Program-made: the position numbers and the translations under genes | Origin: Nocardioides jishulii | GTDB taxonomy: Bacteria; Actinomycetota; Actinomycetes; Propionibacteriales; Nocardioidaceae | DNA: 64,000 bases | Assembly: GCF_006007965.1 (NCBI RefSeq) | Contig: NZ_CP040748.1 | Coordinates: forward strand, 2,728,001 to 2,792,000 | Direction of reading: 5' to 3' | Notes under the pieces: generated by a model | Databases searched by the model: none | Told to the model about the DNA's origin: nothing | Seen by the model: only the letters and a program-made list of their open reading frames with translations | Shown here: positions 35,333 through 44,810 of the stretch, piece after piece | Position numbering within the stretch: the stretch's first letter is position 1 | Layout: every line of letters begins with the position of its first letter

Positions 35333-35487
35333 ACTGCCCACCAGGTCAAGGACCGGCTGGGCACGACCCGCGCATCAAAGGGAGGGAGAGATGTAGCGGG
35401 CCTGCAGGGCAATCATGACCCAGACCCCGTGTCGTCAGGCCAAATTCAGCAAAACCTCAACTTTTTTCTTGACATGTAGGACACCCG

Positions 35488-37197
35488 TCAGGTGATGGAC
35501 ACCACAGGCAGTCGCAGCGCAGCCGGGGCCGCTTCCGGCACCGCGGGTCGCCGCGGAGCGACGGGACGGATCGGCCGGTAGGCCTCCCCCAACGCCGGCC
35601 GCGCGTCAGGCTCTCCCTTGTTGGGCCAGTACGCCATCGCGCGCTCCGCCTGGGCCGTGATCGTGAGCGACGGGTTGACCCCCAGGTTGGCGGAGATCGC
35701 CGAGCCGTCGACGACGTGGATCCCGGGGTGCCCGAAGGCCCGCTGGTAGGGATCCACCACACCGTTGTCCGGACTGTCGCCGATGGTGCAACCACCGATG
35801 AAGTGGGCGGTGAGGGGTCGGTTGAAGGGCTCACCGATGGAACCGCCGGGCGTCCCGCCGAGAAGGTCGGACATCCGCCGCGTCGCCTCGTACGCCACCT
35901 TGATGTAGGTGGGGTTCGGCTCGCCGTGACCCTGGACGCTCGACATGCGCCAGCCGAACGGCGTCTTCGCCGGCACGGTGGTGATCGAGTTGTCCTTGGT
36001 CTGCATCACGAGCGCGATGATCGCCCGCTCCGACCAGTGCTTGAGGTCGTAGAGGTCGAAGACCTCCGCGCGCTTCGCCCACATCTCCTTGACCCAGTTG
36101 AGCGCCCGGTTCTGGCCCGGGACGTCGTCGACGAGCACGGTCTGGAGCAGCGACATCACGTTGCTGCCGTGGCCGTAGCGGACCGGCTCGATGTGGGTCT
36201 CCGCGTCGGGGTGGATCGAGGAGGAGATGGCCACGCCGTAGCTGTAGTCGACGCTGCGGTCGGGAGCGATCGCCCCGAGGATGGCCTCGGAGTTGGTGCG
36301 GGTGAGCACGCCGAGACGGTCGGAGATGTGCGGCAGGTCGCCGCTGCTCTTGAGCCGGTGCAGCAGCTTCTGGGTGCCCAGCGCGGCGGCCGAGAAGATC
36401 ACCTGGTCACACGTGAAGCTCTTCACCGCCGTACGCCGCGAGAGCTTCGCCTTCGTCCAGCGCGCGGTCACCTCGTACCCACCCTCGGCGCGGGGTCGCA
36501 CCCGGGTGACGGTGGTGAGCGGGTGCACGACGGCGCCCATCTGCTCGGCCAGGTGGAGGTAGTTCTTGACCAGCGTGTTCTTGGCGTTGTGACGACACCC
36601 CGTCATGCACTCGCCGCAGTTGAGGCACGTCCGCCGGGACGGGCCGACGCCGCCGAAGAACGGGTCCGCGACCTCGCTGCCCTCGTCCTGTCCGGGACCA
36701 CCGAAGAAGACCCCGACCGGGGTGGGGTGGAAGGAGTCCGCCACGCCCATCTCCTCGGCAACCTTCTCCATCACGTCGTCCGAGGGCGTACGCACGGGGT
36801 TGGTCACCACGCCGAGCATCCGCTTGGCCTGGTCGTAGTAGGGCGCCAGCTCCGACTTCCAGTCGGTGATGTGGGCCCATGACGGGTCGGAGTAGAAGGG
36901 GTCGAGCGGTTCGTAGAGCGTGTTGGCGTAGACGAGCGAGCCGCCGCCGACGCCGGCTCCTGCCAGGATCATGCAGTCACGCACCATGTCGATGCGCTGG
37001 ATCCCGTAGAGGCCGGCCGCCGGCGCGAAGAGGTAGCGCTTCAGGTCGAACGACGTGCGCGGGAAGTCCTCGTCGGAGAAGCGGGCGCCCGCCTCCAGGA
37101 CGGCGACGGAGTAGCCCTTCTCGCTCAGGCGCAGCGCGCTGACCGAGCCGCCGAACCCTGAGCCGATGATGACGACGTCGTAGTGCGGCACGACCAT
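35488..37197 (-). CDS. GMC-family oxidoreductase, ChoD (cholesterol oxidase)-like
   Basis: 569 aa FAD enzyme. FAD motif VVIIGSGFGGSVSALRLSE (8-26), GAGVGGGSLVYANTLY (flavin contact), a Cys-rich CLNCGECMTGCRHNAKNTLVKNYL, and the C-terminal GMC signature HFIGGCTIG ... GIHVVDGSAISANLGVNPSLTITAQAERA. Block-by-block it agrees with what I recall of mycobacterial ChoD (Rv3409c), which also lies in a guaA-guaB3 neighbourhood. The true substrate is uncertain even in mycobacteria. No signal peptide, so cytoplasmic. It shares one base (TGATG) with the aldehyde dehydrogenase stop, indicating an operon. Confidence 0.9.
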   Translation of the reverse strand: MVVPHYDVVIIGSGFGGSVSALRLSEKGYSVAVLEAGARFSDEDFPRTSFDLKRYLFAPAAGLYGIQRIDMVRDCMILAGAGVGGGSLVYANTLYEPLDPFYSDPSWAHITDWKSELAPYYDQAKRMLGVVTNPVRTPSDDVMEKVAEEMGVADSFHPTPVGVFFGGPGQDEGSEVADPFFGGVGPSRRTCLNCGECMTGCRHNAKNTLVKNYLHLAEQMGAVVHPLTTVTRVRPRAEGGYEVTARWTKAKLSRRTAVKSFTCDQVIFSAAALGTQKLLHRLKSSGDLPHISDRLGVLTRTNSEAILGAIAPDRSVDYSYGVAISSSIHPDAETHIEPVRYGHGSNVMSLLQTVLVDDVPGQNRALNWVKEMWAKRAEVFDLYDLKHWSERAIIALVMQTKDNSITTVPAKTPFGWRMSSVQGHGEPNPTYIKVAYEATRRMSDLLGGTPGGSIGEPFNRPLTAHFIGGCTIGDSPDNGVVDPYQRAFGHPGIHVVDGSAISANLGVNPSLTITAQAERAMAYWPNKGEPDARPALGEAYRPIRPVAPRRPAVPEAAPAALRLPVVSIT

Positions 37198-38813
37198 CAG
37201 GCGCGGCCGAGCTTCTTCAGCACCTTGAGGCTGCTGGTCATGATGGCCGCGTACCTCTCCTCGGAGATGCCGAACGGCGGCGCGATCGCCGGGCCGCGCT
37301 GCGTGCCGACCGACTGGGTCTCGGTGTAGCGCAGGATGCCCTCGGCACCCTGGCGACGACCCAGGCCCGACTCGCGCATGCCACCCATCGGGGCGGCCAG
37401 CGAGCCGAACGCGGCACCGTAGGGCTCGTTGACGTTGACCGTGCCCGCCTTGACCCGGCGAGCGGTGGCCCGGGCACGCTGGTGGTCACGGCTGTAGATC
37501 GAGGCGTTGAGGCCGTACGTCCCGTCGTTGGCCCGTTCGACGGCCTCGGACTCGTCGTGGAAGCGGTAGAGCGAGACGAGGGGACCGAAGGTCTCGGTGC
37601 CGAAGCAGGTCATGTCGGGCGTGACGCCCTCCAGGACCGTGGGCTCGTAGTAGTAGGGGCCGAGGTCGGGCCGGGCCTTGCCGCCGGTGAGCACGGTCGC
37701 TCCCTTGGCGACGGCGTCGGCCACGTGGGCCTCGACGGTGTCGAGCTGGGCCTGACTGATCAGCGTGCCCACGTCGACCTCCCAGCTGGTCGACGCGCCC
37801 AGGGTCATCGCCTCGGTGCGCGCCACGAACCGCTCCACGAACCGGTCGTAGACCTGGTCGGCCACGAAGATCCGCTCCATCGAGATGCAGAGCTGGCCCG
37901 AGTTGGAGAATGCTCCTCGCACTGCGCCTTCGGCGGCCCGTTCCACCGACGCGTCGCGCAGGACGAGCATCGGGTTCTTCCCACCCAGCTCCAGCGAGCA
38001 GCCGATGAGGCGCTCGGCGCACTGGCTCGCGATCAGCTTGCCGGTGCGGGTGGACCCGGTGAAGCAGATGTAGTCGGCCGCGGCGATCATCGGCGTACCG
38101 ACGTCGGCGCCCGCGCCGGAGACCACCTGCCACAGGTCGGCGGGGAAGCCCGCCTGGTCCATCAGCTCGGCGCCCAGCAGGCCGGTGAGGATGGTCTGCT
38201 GGTCAGGCTTCGCGACCACCGCGTTGCCGGCGGCCAGCGCCGGGATGCCGTCGCACAGCGCCAGGGTGAACGGGTAGTTCCACGGCGAGATGATGCCGAC
38301 GACGCCCTTGGGGATGCGGTTGACCTCGACGTGGGTCAGCACCGGGAACATGCCCGGGACCCGCGTGGTGGCCAGGTGCTGGGCGGCCGTACGCCCGTAG
38401 TAGCGCGCCGTCATCGCCAGGTGGGCGACCTCGAGGAAGGCGTCCTTGCGGGCCTTGCCCGACTCCAGGCAGATGAGCTCGCAGATCTCCTCGCGGCGCT
38501 CCAGGACGACGTCGTGCAGGCGCAGCAGGATCTCCTGACGCTCCGCCACGGGCACCAGCTCCCACGCACGCTGCGCAGCCCGGGCCCGGGCGAAGGCGCG
38601 CTCGACGTCGACGACCTCGCTCTGCGGGATCGCGCCGAGCGGCTGGCCCCCCAACGGCGAGACGTGCTCGACCGTGCGTCCGGACGAGCTCGGAATGCGT
38701 GCGGTCAGTCGTGCGACGTACGCCAGGTCCAGCGCGTAGGTCGCGTCAGTGTGGAGCTCGGGGTCGCGCGGGCCGTCGGTCACGGGGCCGCGGGAGGAGG
38801 GCGTGGCACTCAT
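37197..38813 (-). CDS. gabD2: Succinate-semialdehyde dehydrogenase (NADP), GabD2-like aldehyde dehydrogenase
   Basis: 538 aa. Seen: VVGIISPWNYPFTLALCDGIPALAAGNAVVAKPDQQT, catalytic Glu in SLELGGKNPM, catalytic Cys in NSGQLCISMERIF, and GTVNVNEPYGAAFGSLAAPMGGMRESGLGRRQG. These blocks resemble mycobacterial GabD2, though alternative long-chain aldehyde substrates cannot be excluded. A minus-strand TACTCT (38820-38825) ends 6 nt before the ATG, so it may be leaderless. Coupled to the ChoD-like oxidase by a one-base stop/start overlap. Confidence 0.85.
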   Translation of the reverse strand: MSATPSSRGPVTDGPRDPELHTDATYALDLAYVARLTARIPSSSGRTVEHVSPLGGQPLGAIPQSEVVDVERAFARARAAQRAWELVPVAERQEILLRLHDVVLERREEICELICLESGKARKDAFLEVAHLAMTARYYGRTAAQHLATTRVPGMFPVLTHVEVNRIPKGVVGIISPWNYPFTLALCDGIPALAAGNAVVAKPDQQTILTGLLGAELMDQAGFPADLWQVVSGAGADVGTPMIAAADYICFTGSTRTGKLIASQCAERLIGCSLELGGKNPMLVLRDASVERAAEGAVRGAFSNSGQLCISMERIFVADQVYDRFVERFVARTEAMTLGASTSWEVDVGTLISQAQLDTVEAHVADAVAKGATVLTGGKARPDLGPYYYEPTVLEGVTPDMTCFGTETFGPLVSLYRFHDESEAVERANDGTYGLNASIYSRDHQRARATARRVKAGTVNVNEPYGAAFGSLAAPMGGMRESGLGRRQGAEGILRYTETQSVGTQRGPAIAPPFGISEERYAAIMTSSLKVLKKLGRA

Positions 38814-38880
38814 GTCCCGAGAGTATGTGACCTGCGCCTCGCAAGGCTACCCCCGGGTACGGGTTGCCTGACGCCGGCAA

Positions 38881-40593
38881 TCAGAGGATCTCGGGCGCGG
38901 CCACCCGCGCCTCGTCGGCCTCGGTGTCGGTGGCCATCTGCTGGCTCTGGCGCTCCGCCTCCACCCGACGCAACCAGTGGTCCACCTCGCGGTCGACCGT
39001 GCCCTTGTCCCAGCCCAGCTCGGGTGCCATCAGCTCAGCCACCTCGCGGGCCGCCTTCACGCCGCGGTCGAAGGTCTCGATCGAGATCCTCGTGCGGCGC
39101 GCCAGCACGTCGTCGAGGTGGCGCGCACCCTCGTGGGTGACGGCGTAGACCACCTCGACGGCGAGGTACTCGTCGGCGTGCGCCAACGGCTTCGCCAGCT
39201 CGGGCCGCTCGTCCACCAGCGTCAGGACCTCGTCGACGAGCCCGCCGAAGCGCCCCAGCAGGTGGTCGATCCGCCCGATGCCGATCCCCGCGTCGCGCGA
39301 GAGCGCGACCCGCTGGTTGGTGCGGGTCTCGAACCCGTACGCCCCCACCAGCGGCACCCGGTCGGTGATCGAGGGGAGCACGTCGTCGAGCTCGGCCACC
39401 GCCAGGTCCACGGCGTCGCGCGCCATCACCCGGTAGGTGGTCAGCTTGCCGCCGGCGATGAGCACGAGGCCGGGGATCGGGCTGATGGTGGTGTGCTCCC
39501 GCGACAGCTTCGTCGTCTCCGCCTCGACGCCCGCCTTGCGCAACGGCTTGAGCAGCGGGCGGAGGCCGGCGTACACGCCCTCGACGTCGTCGTGGTCGAG
39601 CGGGACCTTGAGCAGCGCGTTGACCTGCTCGAGGAGGTAGTCGATGTCGGTGCGGCTGGCGGCGGGGTGGGCGAGGTCCAGGTCCCACGGGGTGTCCGTC
39701 GTGCCGATGATCCAGTGACGACCCCACGGAATCACGAAGAGGACCGAGTGGGGCGTCTTGGTGATGAAGCCGCACTCCGAACGGATGCGGTCGCGGGGCA
39801 CCACCAGGTGGATCCCCTTGGAGGCGTCGACGTCGAGGGCGCCCTGGCCGCCAATCATCTCCTGGATCTGGTCGGTCCAGACACCGGCGGCGTTGATGAC
39901 GGTGCGCGCCCGCACGGTGAAGTCGACGCCGTTCTCCAGGTCGCGGGCCTCCACGCCGACGATCCGCTCGCCCTCGCGCAGGAAGCCGACGACCTTCGTG
40001 CGGGTCGCGACATGGGCCCCGTTGTTGGCAGCCGTGCGGGCGATCGTCATGACCAGGCGCGCGTCGTCGACCTGGGCGTCGTAGTAGCGGATGGCTCCGT
40101 GCAGGGAGTCGGTGCGGATGTCGGGGGCCAGACGCGCCAGCTCCTTGCGGAACACGTGCTTGTGGCGAGGCACACCGGTCTCGTACTTGCCGGCCATCGC
40201 CATGGCGTCGTACAGCGCGACGCCCGCGCCGACGTAGGGGCGCTCGTACGTGTGCTCGAGCGGGTAGAGGAACGGCACCGGCCGCACCAGGTGCGGCGCG
40301 AGGCGGGTGAGCAGCAGCCCACGCTCCTCCAGCGCCTCCTTCACCAGGGCGAAGTCGAACATCTCCAGGTAGCGCAGGCCGCCGTGGACCAGCTTGGAGG
40401 AGCGTGACGACGTGCCGCTGGCGAGGTCGCGCTGCTCGATGAGGCCGACGCTCAGGCCCCGGGTCACGGCATCGAGCGCCGCGCCGACCCCGACCACTCC
40501 CCCGCCGACGACCAGCACGTCGAGGTCACCCGCAGCCATGGCTTCCAGTGCGGCGGCGCGGGAGTCAGGGTTCAGCGCGATGGGTCGGCTCAC
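38881..40593 (-). CDS. glpD: Aerobic glycerol-3-phosphate dehydrogenase
   Basis: 570 aa flavoprotein oxidising glycerol 3-phosphate to DHAP and passing electrons to quinone; peripheral membrane. GTG start. FAD motif DVLVVGGGVVGVGAALDAVTRG, GTSSRSSKLVHGGLRYLEMFDFALVKEAL (family signature), VINAAGVWTDQI, WGRHWIIGTTDTPWD, and GGKLTTYRVMARDAVDLA. The C-terminal alpha domain (LTLVDERPELAKPLAHADEYLAVEVVYAVTHEGARHLDDVLARRTRISIE) is complete. No glpK or glpF is beside it; upstream 186 bp to the metallophosphoesterase stop hold its promoter. Confidence 0.94.
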   Translation of the reverse strand: MSRPIALNPDSRAAALEAMAAGDLDVLVVGGGVVGVGAALDAVTRGLSVGLIEQRDLASGTSSRSSKLVHGGLRYLEMFDFALVKEALEERGLLLTRLAPHLVRPVPFLYPLEHTYERPYVGAGVALYDAMAMAGKYETGVPRHKHVFRKELARLAPDIRTDSLHGAIRYYDAQVDDARLVMTIARTAANNGAHVATRTKVVGFLREGERIVGVEARDLENGVDFTVRARTVINAAGVWTDQIQEMIGGQGALDVDASKGIHLVVPRDRIRSECGFITKTPHSVLFVIPWGRHWIIGTTDTPWDLDLAHPAASRTDIDYLLEQVNALLKVPLDHDDVEGVYAGLRPLLKPLRKAGVEAETTKLSREHTTISPIPGLVLIAGGKLTTYRVMARDAVDLAVAELDDVLPSITDRVPLVGAYGFETRTNQRVALSRDAGIGIGRIDHLLGRFGGLVDEVLTLVDERPELAKPLAHADEYLAVEVVYAVTHEGARHLDDVLARRTRISIETFDRGVKAAREVAELMAPELGWDKGTVDREVDHWLRRVEAERQSQQMATDTEADEARVAAPEIL

Positions 40594-40779
40594 CCGTCCA
40601 GTGTGTCAGGTGGGTGTGACCCGTCGGAGTCCGAGGACACCGGCACGAACCGTCGAGGCCTCTCTGGACGTCCGAGCATGCGGCCTTCGACTTCTGCGGT
40701 GCTCCACACGTCCGCCGTCCACCGGGAGAGCACCGCCCCGCCGCGCCGAGCAACGGGCGTGACGGGGCGGCATGCAGAA

Positions 40780-43746
40780 TCACTTCCGGACGGAGACCTT
40801 CTTAGTGGCTCGCGCCGCGGAGTGGTCGACGCCAGCAGGGGTCACCGCGACGGTGACGGCGGCCTTGCCCTTGCCCTTCCTGGGCAGCGTGCCCAGTCGG
40901 ACGACGACCGTCTTGCCGGCCTTGACCTTCACCATCTTGGTCAGGGTCTTGGCGCCGCGCTTGACATTCACCTCGGCCACGCCGTCGACGGAGCTACGCA
41001 GCGTCACGACGGCCTTCTTGCCCTGTCGGGCTCTCACCTTGGTGATCGCGACCGTCGCCGCCCGCTTGGTCACGACGACCGAGCTGGTCGCCGAGGTCGT
41101 GGTGTGCACACCGGCGCTCGCGACCACGCGGTAGTCCGCGTTGGTCCGCACCGACTCCAGGACGAGGGTCTCGCCCGTACGACCGCGCAGGTCGAGCCAC
41201 TCGCCGTTGACACGGCGCTGCCACTGCAGTCGCGCCGGCGTCGCGGCGTCCAGCTCCACCTGGAGGGTGACGTCGCTTCCGGAGGTGACCTTCACCTGCT
41301 CGGTCAGGTCGGAGACGAGCACCGGAGCGGCGGAACCGTCGGCCAGGACGGTCTCGGTCGAGGTGACGGCCCTGGTCCGGGTGGTGGCGACGACACGGTA
41401 GGCGGTGCCCAGGTCGTCGGAGGCCACACGGCCCAGCTTCAGCGTCGTGGAGGTCGCGCCCTCCACGTCGGTCCACTCGCCGTCGACCGGCTTGACCTGC
41501 CACTGGAGGCGCTCGGCACCCTCGACCTCGACGCTCAGCACGACGCGCTCACCCGGGAGGACCGGGGTCTCTGCGGCCAGGTCGCTGCGCACCACCGGGG
41601 CGGGGGTGAGGTCCTCGAACGCGGGAGCGTCCATCCCGGCCTCGACGACCGCCTTGCGGCCGTCGTCGGTCTTGTGGACGGTGAACTCGTCCCACAGGTC
41701 GCCGACCTTGAACTGCGACTTGTCCAGCTTCACGCCGTCGCGGAAGAGCTTCAGGTAGGAGTCGTTGATCTCGGCGATGTAGGACTTCACCGTGAGGGTG
41801 TCCTCGTCGACGTCGACGACCTGGTAGGTCGAGATGCCCTGGGCCTTCTGCACCTGGGTGGCGCCGTTGAGCGTCCAGACGTTCTTGGCGTCGGTCTCGA
41901 GGTTGTAGTGCTTGGCACCGGAGTTCGACACCATGTAGACCGGGCCGTCGGTCAGGCCGGGGGTCGCGGTGACGTCGTCGTTGTTGAAACCACGCGCGTA
42001 CGTGTGGTCGTGGCCCATCTGCACCAGGTCGATGTCGTGCTTCTGGAAGACCGGCACCCAGTGCTCGCGCAGGACGGGCTCGTTGCGGCCCGACGACGTC
42101 GAGTAGACCGGCTGGTGGAAGGTCACGACCTTCCACTTGGACTCGGAGGTGGCCAGCACGTGGTCGAGCCACGCGGCCTGGTAGCGGGTCCACAGGTCGG
42201 CGACGTCGCCCACGCAGTCCGCGCCCGAGCAGGACGGGATCACGTCGGGACGCAGGAACGTGCTGTCGCGGGTGGCGTTGACGGTGATGAACCGCACGCC
42301 CTGGTAGTCGGCGTAGTACACCGTCTCCTGGGCGAAGTCGGACCAGTGGTCGAAGTAGGCGCGGTGGTGCTTCGCGGCGTCCGAGTCACCCTCGGCCAGC
42401 CGGGCGAGCTCACCGATGGTCGAGTCGTTCGGGTTGTTCAGCGGGTATTCGAAGTGCGCCTTCCACGCCGTCATGAGCTTGTCGCCGGAGTACTCGTGGT
42501 TGCCCGGCGCAGCCATCACGTTCGTGGAGGCGGCGGAGTCCTTCATGCCGCTGAACCAGTTGCTCCACTGGGTGTCGTTCGACGAGGTGTCGATGAGGTC
42601 ACCCGCGTGCACCGAGCCGATCGAGTCGGGGACACGCGCCTCGGCCTGCGCGACGACGGAGGGCCAGGTCGAGTCCAGCCCGACCTGCGCGTCACCGTAG
42701 TAGAGGTAGGAGAACTCCTTCTCGTCACGATCGGCGGTCTCGAACTCGTGCCAGCCGCTCCAGACGTTGTTCGACGAGACGCGGTAGGTGTACTTCGTGG
42801 CCGGCTTCAGCCCGGTGATCGTGGCGGAGAAGTGTCCGAAGTCGTTGCTGACCGACATCGGCTGGAGCAGCGCCCGGACCGACTTGAGGTCTCCACCGGC
42901 ACTGGGGCGGATCTCCACCCGGCCGGTGGTGTGGGTCTTGACGGCGCCCTGGAAGGTGACGTTCTGGCTGGTGCAGGGGTCGTCCGTGGGGGTGAGGATG
43001 ACCCGGGTCGGCTTGGGCCGCAGCTCCTCGGCGGTGAGCGGGAGCAGGTCAGTCATCGCGAACCAGATGTCGGACGAGGACGCGCGGTCGTTGTGCACCT
43101 CGACCGCGACCACGTTGCGTCCGACCTTCAGGTCGTCCTTGAGCAGCGTGACGGGCAGCGACTCGAAGCCGGTGCCACCCACGTTGGCGTAGCTGAGGCC
43201 CTCCATGCCGGGGTCGACGTCCTGGCGGGCCACCTCCTTGCCGTTGAGGTAGACGATCGCGCCGTCGTCGAGGTTGACGGTGCCGCGCAGGGCGCCGAGG
43301 TCCTTGAGCTGCTCCACGGTCAGGTCGAAGGCGGTGCGGAAGAAGTAGGTACGCACCCGCTCACCCGTGGCGCCGTTCATCTCCAGCTGCACCGAGGCGG
43401 TGTGGGTGCTGCTGTAGGCAGGGCTCTGGGTGCCGCTGGAGATCTTGCCGCCGAAGGTGCCGGCACCGGTCTTCCAGGTGGCGTCGTCAAAGCCGTCCTT
43501 GGTCCATGACAGGGGGTCGGTGTGGCCCTCGGAGGGGAACGTGTCGTTCTCGAGGTAACGCCAGGTGGCGTTCTTGCTGACCACCGGCGTCGACGCGACG
43601 GAAGCCGCGGAGACGACCTGGGGCAGAGTCTGGGGGGAAGCGGCGGCCGGACCGACCAGGGTGGTGGTCAGACCGGCGAACAGGGCGGCAGCAGCCAGGC
43701 CGGCCGTGGCGCGGCGGCGACCTGTGGTCGTCGAGTGGGGTGACAT
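40780..43746 (-). CDS. Large secreted metallophosphoesterase with fibronectin-like and Ig-like domains
   Basis: 988 aa from ATG 43746 with GAGGAG upstream. Sec signal peptide (RRR, hydrophobic core, VGPAAAS cleavage near 36). Then a lectin/CBM-like region (about 50-250: TWRYLENDTFPSEG ... YLNGKEVARQDVD), a purple-acid-phosphatase N-domain/FnIII region (about 270-385), a calcineurin-like phosphoesterase with YGDAQVG, HAGDLID, PGNHEYSG, TFHQPVY and MGHDHTYARG, and about 350 C-terminal residues of Ig-like repeats ending in a Lys-rich tail. Likely a wall-associated phosphatase. GTTCAC motifs upstream hint at phosphate control. Confidence 0.9.
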   Translation of the reverse strand: MSPHSTTTGRRRATAGLAAAALFAGLTTTLVGPAAASPQTLPQVVSAASVASTPVVSKNATWRYLENDTFPSEGHTDPLSWTKDGFDDATWKTGAGTFGGKISSGTQSPAYSSTHTASVQLEMNGATGERVRTYFFRTAFDLTVEQLKDLGALRGTVNLDDGAIVYLNGKEVARQDVDPGMEGLSYANVGGTGFESLPVTLLKDDLKVGRNVVAVEVHNDRASSSDIWFAMTDLLPLTAEELRPKPTRVILTPTDDPCTSQNVTFQGAVKTHTTGRVEIRPSAGGDLKSVRALLQPMSVSNDFGHFSATITGLKPATKYTYRVSSNNVWSGWHEFETADRDEKEFSYLYYGDAQVGLDSTWPSVVAQAEARVPDSIGSVHAGDLIDTSSNDTQWSNWFSGMKDSAASTNVMAAPGNHEYSGDKLMTAWKAHFEYPLNNPNDSTIGELARLAEGDSDAAKHHRAYFDHWSDFAQETVYYADYQGVRFITVNATRDSTFLRPDVIPSCSGADCVGDVADLWTRYQAAWLDHVLATSESKWKVVTFHQPVYSTSSGRNEPVLREHWVPVFQKHDIDLVQMGHDHTYARGFNNDDVTATPGLTDGPVYMVSNSGAKHYNLETDAKNVWTLNGATQVQKAQGISTYQVVDVDEDTLTVKSYIAEINDSYLKLFRDGVKLDKSQFKVGDLWDEFTVHKTDDGRKAVVEAGMDAPAFEDLTPAPVVRSDLAAETPVLPGERVVLSVEVEGAERLQWQVKPVDGEWTDVEGATSTTLKLGRVASDDLGTAYRVVATTRTRAVTSTETVLADGSAAPVLVSDLTEQVKVTSGSDVTLQVELDAATPARLQWQRRVNGEWLDLRGRTGETLVLESVRTNADYRVVASAGVHTTTSATSSVVVTKRAATVAITKVRARQGKKAVVTLRSSVDGVAEVNVKRGAKTLTKMVKVKAGKTVVVRLGTLPRKGKGKAAVTVAVTPAGVDHSAARATKKVSVRK

Positions 43747-43801
43747 GAGGCTCCTCGGGAGTCTGGTTCGTCTGGTTGAGCCCCCACCACACCCCGGCCG
43801 C

Positions 43802-43871
43802 GTGAACCCGTCGGGGCCGTCCGGCGACACGGACGCGACTCGACGGAGAACAGTGAACGGGCCGGGTGAAC
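43802..43871 (-). promoter_or_regulatory. PHO-box-like GTTCAC repeats upstream of the metallophosphoesterase gene
   Basis: On the minus strand GTTCAC occurs at 43871-43866, 43858-43853 (13 bp apart) and 43807-43802. Actinobacterial PhoP boxes are direct repeats of GTTCACC at about 11 bp, so the match is partial. Confidence 0.35.
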
Positions 43872-43915
43872 ACCACGTGACGTCCATTCACCGCCCAGCC
43901 CTCGGATCGATCAGC

Positions 43916-44710
43916 TCACCGCCGGCGGCGCCGGATCCGCACGGCCCCACCCTGTCCGCGGCCGTTGTCGCCGCGCTCGACGTCGAAGTCCTCGGTCGCC
44001 TTGACCAGACCGATCAGCTTGGCGTAGCCCCAGTTGCGCGCGTCGAACTCCGGCGCCCGCTTGGCGATCGTCGACCCGACGTTGCCCAGGTTGGCCCACC
44101 CGTCGTCGTCGGAGCAGGCCGACACCGCATTGCGGAGCAGCTGCATCAGGTGGGCGTCACCCCTGAGCCGCTTCGTGGGCACCCGGTTGGCAGCCGCCTG
44201 CACCGAGGCTGCCGGGCCCGGGTCCTCGGTGGACTCCCGGTCGTCGTCGGACTCGTCCACCTCGTCCTCCACCCCGAGCACGTCGGCGTAGATGAACCGG
44301 TCGCACGCAGCGCGGAAGGCCTCCGGGGTCTTACGCTCACCGATGCCGTAGACGGTCTTGCCGGACTCGCGCAGCCGGGCGGCCAACCGGGTGAAGTCGG
44401 AGTCGGAGGACACCAGCACGAACCCGTCCAGGCGGTCGCCGTAGAGCAGGTCCATCGCGTCGATGATCAGTGCGCTGTCGGTCGCGTTCTTGCCGGTCGT
44501 GTAGGCGAACTGCTGGATCGGCTGGATGGCGTGCCGGTTGGAGGCGTTCTTCCAACCCGTCAGCTGAGGCGTGGTCCAGTCGCCGTAGACCCGCTTGACC
44601 GTCGCCACGCCGAAGGTGGCGATCTCGGCCATCAGGGCGTCGCAGAGCGCGGGCTGGGCGTTGTCGGCATCGATCAGGACCGCGAGGCGGTCGTCAGGGC
44701 GTCCGGGCAT
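43916..44710 (-). CDS. NYN-domain ribonuclease-like protein with OST-HTH/LOTUS domain
   Basis: 264 aa. N-terminal NYN (LabA/DUF88) PIN-like domain with acidic residues Asp14 and Asp16 in VLIDADNAQP, TDSALIIDAMDLLY, and SSDSDFTRLAARLRE. After an acidic linker (about 150-170) a LOTUS/OST-HTH domain follows (LMQLLRNAVSACSDDDGWANLGNVGSTIAKRAPEFDARNWGYAKLIGLVKATEDFDVE) and a basic tail RIRRRRR that should bind RNA. TAGGGT (44717-44722, minus) ends 6 nt before the ATG, so it is a leaderless candidate. Bacterial members are thought to act on RNA; target unknown. Confidence 0.88.
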   Translation of the reverse strand: MPGRPDDRLAVLIDADNAQPALCDALMAEIATFGVATVKRVYGDWTTPQLTGWKNASNRHAIQPIQQFAYTTGKNATDSALIIDAMDLLYGDRLDGFVLVSSDSDFTRLAARLRESGKTVYGIGERKTPEAFRAACDRFIYADVLGVEDEVDESDDDRESTEDPGPAASVQAAANRVPTKRLRGDAHLMQLLRNAVSACSDDDGWANLGNVGSTIAKRAPEFDARNWGYAKLIGLVKATEDFDVERGDNGRGQGGAVRIRRRRR

Positions 44711-44810
44711 GCCGCGACCCTACTGACGGCCTGGCGCCGAGCGCGCACGGACGCCCCACGTCGTGAGGCAGCCCGGGGGGCGGTTCAGCGCGACCGGGAC
44801 GACCCGGCCG

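Noticed and set aside
35291-35479. 62-codon plus-strand frame in the guaA/GMC intergenic region
   Set aside because: No ribosome site, no conserved-looking sequence, and it crosses the terminator hairpin; non-coding is more likely.
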